Part shown: in pieces, positions 8,588-14,252 of the stretch | Numbering within the stretch: position 1 is the first letter of the stretch | Layout of the letters: every line of letters begins with the position of its first letter | IMG/VR virus record: IMGVR_UViG_3300011270_000016 | Span: 1-28,851 of that record | Direction: 5' to 3' (one strand) | Source: a virus | DNA length: 28,851 bases | Made by a program: the position numbers and the translations under genes | The notes under the pieces: generated by a model | Told to the model about the DNA's origin: nothing | Database searches by the model: none | What the model saw: the letters and a program-made list of their open reading frames with translations, nothing else

Positions 8588-9001
8588 TCAGCTTCCCCTT
8601 TGCGCCGCCGCCGCGCGCTGGCAATCGTTACAGGTCCTGTCCCACTCGTTTTGCAGCGGCTTGCCGCATCCGCTGCACGGCGGATGCATCCGCTGGAATT
8701 TAGCCCGCGCCTGGCGGAGGATCGAAAGCGCCATCACTTCGTCGTGGTCAAGCCGCGCCGCGTCGAACGTCAGCCCTGCTTCGAGCGGCTCGGCGATTTC
8801 TTCCGCCACGTATTCGAGCCACAGGTAATAGCCCGGCGAAAGCGTCCGCTTCGGCTCCGCGGCCGACAGGACGCTCTCGGCGTTCTCGCTGCGCTCCGCC
8901 AGCGCTTCGTTCTTCTCGCGCTGCGGCGCGTCGAATGCCTCTTCCATCAGCTCGAATGCCGCCGTGCGCAATCCTTCCGCGTCTTGTGCCACTGCGATCA
9001 T
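8588..9001 (-). CDS. Zinc-ribbon protein preceding the tape measure
   Basis: This 137-residue protein has an acidic helical N-terminal part and a C-terminal zinc ribbon: C109-x2-C112 and C124-x2-C127. I start it at the ATG at 9001 rather than 9172. The extension would translate the GGAATTAACACAGAGG-type repeat and an Arg-rich antiphase of the previous gene, neither of which looks like protein. It sits between the 279-residue gene and the tape measure, where tail assembly chaperones (lambda G/T) are normally found, so a role in tail assembly is likely. No programmed frameshift joining it to the upstream gene is apparent. Confidence 0.7.
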   Translation of the reverse strand: MIAVAQDAEGLRTAAFELMEEAFDAPQREKNEALAERSENAESVLSAAEPKRTLSPGYYLWLEYVAEEIAEPLEAGLTFDAARLDHDEVMALSILRQARAKFQRMHPPCSGCGKPLQNEWDRTCNDCQRAAAAQRGS

Positions 9002-9062
9002 CAGCTTCTTCTCTGTGTCCTCTGTGTCCTCTGCGTCCTCTGTGTTAATTCCTGGGGCTCGT
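9002..9062 (-). repeat. GGAATTAACACAGAGG-type 9-bp repeat array
   Basis: On the - strand the spacer reads GGAATTAACACAGAGGACGC followed by further CAGAGGACA-type 9-bp units and a final GAGAAG. The array proper occupies about 9011-9052. This is one of five such arrays in the window, all in the same orientation as transcription. Confidence 0.85.
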
Positions 9063-9902
9063 TCATTCCCGCGGCTGCTCCTCCGGCGCATTTTCTTCGT
9101 CGATCCCGCTCGAAGTTTGGAAGAGCCGCGCGACCACGGCCGCCTTGTGGAACGCATCCATCTCGCGCGCAATCTGATCTCTGCCGGCCAGCGCGCGGCC
9201 GCCGGCGGAATAGCCTTCCACGCTTTCGATCAGCTCGTCGTAGAGCCTCACCAGCACCGGATGTCCCGAGGGAATCAGCGTCGTCCCATTGCGGCTTCCG
9301 CCCACCACGAACGAGCGATTCTTCGCTTTCAGCACGCGCCGGCGGTGCTCCGCCTTCGGCATCGCGAAATGGTGGACCAGCCCGCGGTATTGCTTCATCG
9401 CGCCGGCTTCGCCTTCGTTCCACATCGCGTCGATCCGCACGCTCACGCCTTCCGCCTCCAGGAGCGATTCATCTCCCGCTTCGCTGTGCGTGATGTTCAT
9501 AATCAGCCCCATCGCCGCCAGGCGGTGATGCTGCGGAACGCACTCGGGCCACGCGGGCAGCTCTTCGGGCCTGCGTCCGTCGCGCGTCGTGTAGCCTTCC
9601 ACTCGCGCGATCCGCGACGACCAGACGGTGAGCGACGGCGACTCCAGATCCACCACCTGCGCCATGCCGCCTTTTTCTTTTCTGAACTCCACCACCACGC
9701 CGGCGTAGAACCTTTCCCAGTCGGCCGCCGTGAATCTCCGGAAGACGTGGCGATACGTTTTCCCGCTGGACTTGAAGACCGCCACCCGCTCCGGCGCGTC
9801 GAGCGGCAGCAGATCTTCTTTCTCCGGCATTTTCTCCGGCGCGCGAAGCGGAGTGATCGATTCCGTGATTTCCTGCGGAAGCGTTGTTTGCAGTGCATCC
9901 AT
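9063..9902 (-). CDS. Hypothetical tail gene, possible tail assembly chaperone
   Basis: This 279-residue soluble protein lies between the tube region and the tape measure, the slot of the lambda gpG-type chaperone. It has an N-terminal acidic stretch, a central region with FTAADWERFYAG and VVEFRKEKGG segments, and a charged C-terminus. I do not recognise a family. The start codon at 9902 and its ribosome binding site (AGAGG) fall in one arm of a 10-bp inverted repeat (9902-9911 with 9949-9958), which suggests translational control. Chaperone identity is inferred from position only. Confidence 0.6.
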   Translation of the reverse strand: MDALQTTLPQEITESITPLRAPEKMPEKEDLLPLDAPERVAVFKSSGKTYRHVFRRFTAADWERFYAGVVVEFRKEKGGMAQVVDLESPSLTVWSSRIARVEGYTTRDGRRPEELPAWPECVPQHHRLAAMGLIMNITHSEAGDESLLEAEGVSVRIDAMWNEGEAGAMKQYRGLVHHFAMPKAEHRRRVLKAKNRSFVVGGSRNGTTLIPSGHPVLVRLYDELIESVEGYSAGGRALAGRDQIAREMDAFHKAAVVARLFQTSSGIDEENAPEEQPRE

Positions 9903-9958
9903 GAGACACCTCTTCCCCGCCCGGCAAGGGCGGCAGATAAACGTCGTCAGGTGTCTCA
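9902..9958 (-). promoter_or_regulatory. Nested hairpin over the start of the 279-residue gene
   Basis: A perfect 10-bp inverted repeat, TGAGACACCT (9902-9911) and AGGTGTCTCA (9949-9958), flanks an inner hairpin CCGCCC-GGCAA-GGGCGG (9917-9933). On the mRNA the proximal outer arm contains the AGGTG of the ribosome binding site and the A of the ATG. If folded, translation initiation would be blocked. There is no T-run, so it is not an intrinsic terminator. Confidence 0.55.
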
Positions 9959-10081
9959 GGCTCGGAGTTCGCGCGGGATTGCGTGAAGCTCGCTGGGCTC
10001 AAGTGCGTCAGCCCTGAGTTCTCCCCGGCCAGCTTGTTTGCGCTGTGGAAGCGCCCGTTCCGGGGTACTGATGCTGCCTTG
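9959..10081. other. Non-coding spacer within the tail module
   Basis: The spacer continues from the hairpin to the stop codon of the 85-residue gene. No reading frame with a ribosome binding site and no palindromic repeat is visible. Confidence 0.4.
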
Positions 10082-10339
10082 CTACTGCGCCGAAGGCTCC
10101 GCGGCGGGGACCAGCGGCAGGCACTCCTTCAGCGTCACACACTCGGGATACTGAGCCTGCGCCGGATACCACGCGCCATCGCCCCACCTGTGGGCGAGGG
10201 CGAGCACCGCTCCGTTGCAGGAGTCGGAACCGGGAGTAATCGAAACCAAAATTCCCAGGGTCTTTTGCGCACCACTGGCCTCCATGTTCACGACGACGTC
10301 GCCAGCGCCCGCCGGCGCGCCGTTCGCATAATGTGGCAT
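10082..10339 (-). CDS. Small hypothetical protein after the tail tube gene
   Basis: This 85-residue protein has no recognised family. It is rich in Gly and Ala, with predicted strands (GDVVVNMEA, GILVSIT) and two cysteines in the C-terminal third. A strong AGGAGG lies 6 nt before the ATG, so the gene is very likely real. It follows the tube gene by 21 bp, a spacer that includes a T7 run on the - strand. A tail-decoration role is possible but not shown. Confidence 0.6.
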   Translation of the reverse strand: MPHYANGAPAGAGDVVVNMEASGAQKTLGILVSITPGSDSCNGAVLALAHRWGDGAWYPAQAQYPECVTLKECLPLVPAAEPSAQ

Positions 10340-10360
10340 CTAAGTCCTCCTCAAAAAAAG

Positions 10361-11419
10361 CTACACCAGGAAGCTCGTCTCCAGATTCTCGCAGGTCACC
10401 GTCACCACGTCCGCGGCGCCTTGCTTCAGGAAGTGATTCGACGCGATCGAATATTGGTAGACCGACTTGTCGCCGCTTTGCCCGAGCTGCACCACGGTCG
10501 GCACCACCGCCAGCCCGCGAATCGAAATCCGGTGGAACTCCGCGGCCGCGATCAGCGGCCCGTTCACGCTGAAGAGCACTTCCTGGATCGTGTCCGCCAG
10601 CCAGTCGTCGTTCGGCGTCGAAACCGCGTCGTCAATGTAGCGCTGGAAGTCCAGCGTGAATTGCGGCACGCCCACCCACGCCCGCGAGCGATACAGGCCG
10701 CCGCCCGGCGCGCGGGAGTTGCCGTCGTCCATGTTCCAGCTGAAGCCGAATTTCACGCTGCCCGCCACGATCTGCGAGCTGACGTCCGCCGGCGCGCCCT
10801 GCGCCCCATATTTGAACACCATGTCGTTCGACATCAGCGGCACGAACGCCGAAACCGTCGGCTGCGAAGCCAGCAGCCCCGTCGTCACCTGGCCCGATCC
10901 CACCAGGTTCGCCGTGGCCTTCAGCGGCGCGCTCTTCGGAAATTCCAGCGTCACGTCTTTCACGCACATGGACGCCAGCCGCCGCTGCAGGTTCGTCACG
11001 TTCGCGCTTTCGCTGTAGATCGTCGTCACCGGCAAATCTTTCCCCGCGCTCGATGGATCGAGCGGCTTGATGACGTGCTGCCACGCCGTCGGCGCGCCGG
11101 CCGCATTCGGCTGCGTGCTGGCCACGTTGCCCATCGCAAACGCGAAAAGCCACGCCAGCAGCCAGGAATCTCCCAGGAACGAAAGCCCGAACGCCAGGTC
11201 GCGTTCCACTTCCTGCACCTGCGTCCCGTAATCGTGCCCCTGCATCGAAAGCGCCTCGTTCGACCAGCGCTTGATCGCTGGCTGCCCGAAGACCGCCGCG
11301 TCCGGAGCGAACCGTTTTCCCCCCTGCAGCTGCACGTCCGTCAGGAGCGTCGCGTAGTTCGTCTGTTTCAGCTTCGACAGGATAAGCGGCCTGTCTTCCA
11401 TTCTTGACGGAATGGCCAT
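10361..11419 (-). CDS. Major tail tube protein (probable)
   Basis: This 352-residue protein has the size and strand-rich composition of phage tail tube subunits. It lies after the tail completion and terminator genes and before the chaperone-like and tape measure genes, where the tube gene is expected. It has repeated short strands with Ser/Thr/Val alternation (VTLEFPKSAPLKATANLVGS, YSIASNHF) and an Ile-rich segment close to the C-terminus. GGAGG lies 8 nt before the ATG. It is longer than many tube proteins (about 150-250 residues), so an extra surface domain is likely. Confidence 0.7.
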   Translation of the reverse strand: MAIPSRMEDRPLILSKLKQTNYATLLTDVQLQGGKRFAPDAAVFGQPAIKRWSNEALSMQGHDYGTQVQEVERDLAFGLSFLGDSWLLAWLFAFAMGNVASTQPNAAGAPTAWQHVIKPLDPSSAGKDLPVTTIYSESANVTNLQRRLASMCVKDVTLEFPKSAPLKATANLVGSGQVTTGLLASQPTVSAFVPLMSNDMVFKYGAQGAPADVSSQIVAGSVKFGFSWNMDDGNSRAPGGGLYRSRAWVGVPQFTLDFQRYIDDAVSTPNDDWLADTIQEVLFSVNGPLIAAAEFHRISIRGLAVVPTVVQLGQSGDKSVYQYSIASNHFLKQGAADVVTVTCENLETSFLV

Positions 11420-11422
11420 GTG

Positions 11423-11680
11423 CTATTCCTCCATCTTCGAAATCGCAATCGTTTTTCGCGGGCGCGCCGCGTCGCGCGCGGCCTCCGCGGGCGGAGCGAT
11501 TTCCACTTCCGCGTGCGGCGCCAGGACGTTTTCGAATTCGCCGCGCGTGATGGGCGAGCCATCCAGCCATTTGTCCGCCGTCTCGCCGGCCGCCAGAATC
11601 AGCGAGCATCGCCCGTGAGAGAAGGCCAGCGCGCCGCCGTTCTTCGTCTTCACCGCCACCAGCTCCTCGCGATTCGTCAT
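11423..11680 (-). CDS. Small hypothetical protein in the head-tail junction region
   Basis: This 85-residue protein has an N-terminal strand-rich half (VAVKTKNGGALAFSHGR) and a disordered Ala/Arg-rich C-terminus. Its stop is 3 bp from the tube gene start, and the ribosome site of the tube gene lies in its last codons. No family is recognised. The equivalent position in other siphophages often holds a small neck or tail protein. Confidence 0.55.
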   Translation of the reverse strand: MTNREELVAVKTKNGGALAFSHGRCSLILAAGETADKWLDGSPITRGEFENVLAPHAEVEIAPPAEAARDAARPRKTIAISKMEE

Positions 11681-11693
11681 TGTCGAAAACTCC

Positions 11694-12173
11694 TCACTGC
11701 AAATATCTCGGCGTCACTTTCATCGCGATTTCCGCGTGATGGCACAGCACCTTGTGCATGCCCACTTCTGCGAAATTGAAGGGCCCGCGCAGCTCCGGCG
11801 GATCCGCCGTCTGCACGAAGCCATTCAGCTTCGTTCCTCCCGGCCCCGCCCGCCGGTCGGCGTTGATCGCCTGCAGCACGCCGTCCACGATCAGGTCGAA
11901 CATCTCTTCCGTGTCGTCCGCGTCCTTCACGCCGTAGAAGCCTTCAATCACCAGCGTGTCCACCTGGTCCGTGAAGTTTTGGTTGACCACGTTATCCGTC
12001 AGCGCCGTCATCTCGCGGTAGATGTGCCAGAAGTGCAGCCGCCCGTCCGCCGCCGTCAGTTGCGCCATGTCGATTTCGGCTGTCAGGTTGCGCCGGTAGG
12101 TGTATACGTTCGTCACTCCGCTCACCGTCTTCATGCGCGCCGCGATCCGCGCCTTGATGTCCTTCAGCGCCAT
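11694..12173 (-). CDS. Putative tail terminator (lambda U-like position)
   Basis: This 159-residue protein starts with a helical ALKDIKARIAARMKTVSGV segment followed by TNVYTYRRNL, a pattern seen in tail terminator and minor tail proteins that begin with an Ile/Arg-rich helix. It directly follows the gp10-like gene (stop and start adjoin) and precedes the tube gene. Terminators cap the tube at the head-proximal end. Family assignment rests on order, size and the N-terminal pattern. Confidence 0.55.
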   Translation of the reverse strand: MALKDIKARIAARMKTVSGVTNVYTYRRNLTAEIDMAQLTAADGRLHFWHIYREMTALTDNVVNQNFTDQVDTLVIEGFYGVKDADDTEEMFDLIVDGVLQAINADRRAGPGGTKLNGFVQTADPPELRGPFNFAEVGMHKVLCHHAEIAMKVTPRYLQ

Positions 12174-12701
12174 CTATTTTCTGCCCAGTCCCACGGCTTC
12201 GAGCGCTTTCCCGATCTGCGCCTGGAAGATTCCCGTCAGCTCGCCTTCAAGCTGCGCCAAGGCCCGCGCGAACATCCCGAACGCGGAGACGCCGCGCTGC
12301 GCGATTTTCCGCGCCACCGCGAACGCGATCGAGAGCGCCTGCCTCTCCGTCCCTGGCGAGAATTTCTTTTTCACCCACAGCAGCAGCGCCGAGGGCGGAG
12401 GAAAGTGCGGCCCCGTTCCCGCTTCGACATAGCCCGCATACTGGTCCGCCGGCGCGCCCGCGAACACCACCGCGCGGGAAATTCCCGCTTCCTGCGAAAC
12501 CTGAAACGTGATGCTGTTCACCAGGTTCCCCGTCGCCACCGCCGCCGGCCGGCCCAGATAGCTGCTCGAAATCTTCTCCTTCACCAGCGCCTCCGCGCGC
12601 GCTCCGGCTACCGCCAGGCCGTTCCGAACGCCCGTCGCCACCGCCGCCTTCACGCTCGCCGTCGCCGTGTCGAATCCGCGAATCGTGATCCTCATCGCCA
12701 T
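12174..12701 (-). CDS. HK97 gp10-like tail completion / neck protein
   Basis: This 175-residue protein has the run GYVEAGTGPHFPPPSALLLWV in its middle (the last residues are given by position, about 95-115), typical of the HK97 gp10/tail completion family. In that family a Tyr/Ala-rich segment ending in GT-PH-PP precedes a Trp-containing helix. The N-terminal half is helical with many Ala residues. It sits between the connector and terminator genes, the usual place for this family. It would help join the tail to the head. Confidence 0.8.
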   Translation of the reverse strand: MAMRITIRGFDTATASVKAAVATGVRNGLAVAGARAEALVKEKISSSYLGRPAAVATGNLVNSITFQVSQEAGISRAVVFAGAPADQYAGYVEAGTGPHFPPPSALLLWVKKKFSPGTERQALSIAFAVARKIAQRGVSAFGMFARALAQLEGELTGIFQAQIGKALEAVGLGRK

Positions 12702-12715
12702 CTTTCCCGCTTTTC

Positions 12716-12830
12716 GTAGCGGCGGCCTTTAGGCCGCCATCTTTCCTGCTCTTGTAGCGGCCGGGCTTTAGCCCGGCATCTGTTTTCTCCGTGCCCTCCG
12801 CGCCCTCTGTGGTCTCTGCGTTAAATTCTT
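12716..12830 (-). repeat. Triple repeat cluster between connector and completion genes
   Basis: Three different repeats are packed into one intergenic spacer. A hairpin GGCGGCCT-TT-AGGCCGCC lies at 12721-12738, a hairpin GCCGGGCT-TT-AGCCCGGC at 12760-12777, and a CACAGAGG-type 9-bp array at about 12787-12826. Each hairpin is preceded by GTAGC and followed by ATC. None is followed by a T-run on the - strand. Confidence 0.9.
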
Positions 12831-12834
12831 TCTT

Positions 12835-13554
12835 CTATCTCGAAGCCTTCCGATGCGTCAGCCGGTCCAGACCCATGCCCAGCGTTTCGTGGATACTTCC
12901 CGTCGCGATCGCCGGCCCCACTTCCGTGGCTTTGTCGTCCGCCGGAATCCCCAAATGGTTGAAGTAGCGTTTCGCCGCCGCCTTCGCCAGACCGGCGTAT
13001 TCCTGGCTCTTCGTCCGGTAGTTCACCGAATCCGCCATGATGGTCGCATCGCCCGTCTGCGCGTAAACGCCCGCCAGCGCTTCGTAGCAGAGCGCCGCGG
13101 CCCAGTCGCACACCGCCTCAAAGTCCACGTCCGGCACCGTCGAGGCGTCGCTCTTGTGCCGCGCCGTCCAGGTAATCCGTACCGTGTCGCTCGCCCCCGG
13201 CGTCGACGCCAGCAGCATGATCTGCAGTCCCGTCGGCGAGCGGTAGAGCTGGAAATCCTCCTCGAGCACCAGGCTCGGCGGAATGATGCCGATCGGAAAC
13301 TCGATCGTCCGAATCGTCGAGAAGCCATCCTCGAAGCTTTCGAGCGTCGGTCCCGCTCCGATCGACGGCGTCGCGATCAGCGCCGTCCCGTTGCCCGCCT
13401 GGTCGCTCACCAGTTCCCGCGGGCGGTCTTTCGAGTATCGCTGCAGGATCGCCTGCTGCAGCAGCGCGTCGCGGTCGCCCGAGGGCAGCTTGCCCACCGC
13501 GTCCCGGAGGACGACGTCGCGCTGCGCCTGGAATTGATCGAGCGTCTTCGTCAT
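12835..13554 (-). CDS. Putative head-tail connector protein
   Basis: This 239-residue protein lies between the capsid region and the tail completion gene. It has helical N- and C-terminal parts and a central strand-rich section (EFPIGIIPPSLVLEEDFQLY). The C-terminal helix region (YRTKSQEYAGLAKAAAKRYF) resembles the pattern of connector proteins that report a Tyr/Ala-rich helix before a short tail. I cannot name a family with confidence. Its ribosome site is weak. Confidence 0.5.
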   Translation of the reverse strand: MTKTLDQFQAQRDVVLRDAVGKLPSGDRDALLQQAILQRYSKDRPRELVSDQAGNGTALIATPSIGAGPTLESFEDGFSTIRTIEFPIGIIPPSLVLEEDFQLYRSPTGLQIMLLASTPGASDTVRITWTARHKSDASTVPDVDFEAVCDWAAALCYEALAGVYAQTGDATIMADSVNYRTKSQEYAGLAKAAAKRYFNHLGIPADDKATEVGPAIATGSIHETLGMGLDRLTHRKASR

Positions 13555-13579
13555 CTTTCTTTCTCTTCGCCCTGTAGCG

Positions 13580-13632
13580 GCCGGGCTTTAGCCCGGCATC
13601 TTTCTTTCGCGCCCGCCTGCGGTAAGCAGGCG
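13580..13632 (-). repeat. Two hairpin repeats in the decoration-connector spacer
   Basis: GCCGGGCT-TT-AGCCCGGC occupies 13580-13597 and CGCCTGC-GGTAA-GCAGGCG occupies 13614-13632. The second has a GGYAA pentaloop like the hairpins at 9917, 26960 and 27021. Neither is followed by a T-run in the direction of transcription. Confidence 0.9.
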
Positions 13633-13639
13633 CATAAAA

Positions 13640-14116
13640 TCAACTTTCTTCCAGCACCAGGTGCAGATACACAGACAAATCCGCCGAAGCCGCGCCCGGA
13701 ATCGCCAGCACGTCCACGCGGTAGTAATCGCCCGGCTGCACGCGCACGCCCGCCTCGGGGCCGCCGAACGCCGGCGTCAGCACGCCGCTGCCCGATCCGC
13801 CCGTCGGCAGAATCACCGGGCCCGCCGCGTCGCGCCGGCGCTTGGTCGCCGCGTTGAAGGCGATGCTCGGCACGGTCGAAAAAATCGAAACCGTGTTGAG
13901 CTTCCCATCCACCGTCGTCGCGCCCGCCGTGGTCCCGATGTTCCCGAGGTACGTCTCCACTTCCACGATGCGCCCGCGAAATTCGAACTCATATCCGGCC
14001 ACGTCGTTTGCCACCGCCAGCGCGGCCGCCTTATGCAGGTGAATGACGACCCTGCGCGGGCCAAATTCGGCCGATCCGCCTGCCCGTGATGGCCCGGCAT
14101 CTTTTCCGTATTGCAT
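13640..14116 (-). CDS. Hypothetical structural protein next to the capsid gene, possible decoration protein
   Basis: This 158-residue protein begins at the ATG at 14116, which has AGGAG 6 nt upstream. A longer frame to 14140 would start at a GTG inside a hairpin repeat and is less likely. The protein is strand-rich, with a central GKLNTVSIFSTVPSIAFNAA segment and a C-terminal SADLSVYLHLVLEES. Its place immediately after the capsid gene is that of head decoration or cement proteins. The function is inferred. Confidence 0.55.
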   Translation of the reverse strand: MQYGKDAGPSRAGGSAEFGPRRVVIHLHKAAALAVANDVAGYEFEFRGRIVEVETYLGNIGTTAGATTVDGKLNTVSIFSTVPSIAFNAATKRRRDAAGPVILPTGGSGSGVLTPAFGGPEAGVRVQPGDYYRVDVLAIPGAASADLSVYLHLVLEES

Positions 14117-14137
14117 CGCGTTCTCCTCTTCTAGTGG

Positions 14138-14246
14138 CACAGGCTCTTAGCCTGTGTCCGAAATCTGCGGCCAGGGCCCCGGATCTCGCCCAGGGCCCCG
14201 CCGGAATCCCAATCGCTCCTGTAGCGGCGGCCTTTTTAAGGCCGCC
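14138..14246 (-). repeat. Hairpin and direct repeats in the capsid-decoration spacer
   Basis: CACAGGCT-CTT-AGCCTGTG lies at 14138-14156 and GGCGGCCTT-TTT-AAGGCCGCC at 14226-14246. Between them the 10-mer CCAGGGCCCC occurs twice, at 14171-14180 and 14190-14199. The spacer thus holds three repeat types in about 110 bp. Confidence 0.9.
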
Positions 14247-14252
14247 TTGTTT

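Noticed and set aside
9002-9172. N-terminal extension of the zinc-ribbon protein, possibly a programmed frameshift product
   Set aside because: The extension is the translated CACAGAGG array plus Arg-rich antiphase of the previous gene. Its frame is +1 (or -2) to that gene and no obvious slippery site is seen.
12721-12777. Hairpin repeats as intrinsic terminators
   Set aside because: None of the repeats checked is followed by a T-run in the direction of transcription, and they recur between genes of one operon, so termination at each is unlikely.
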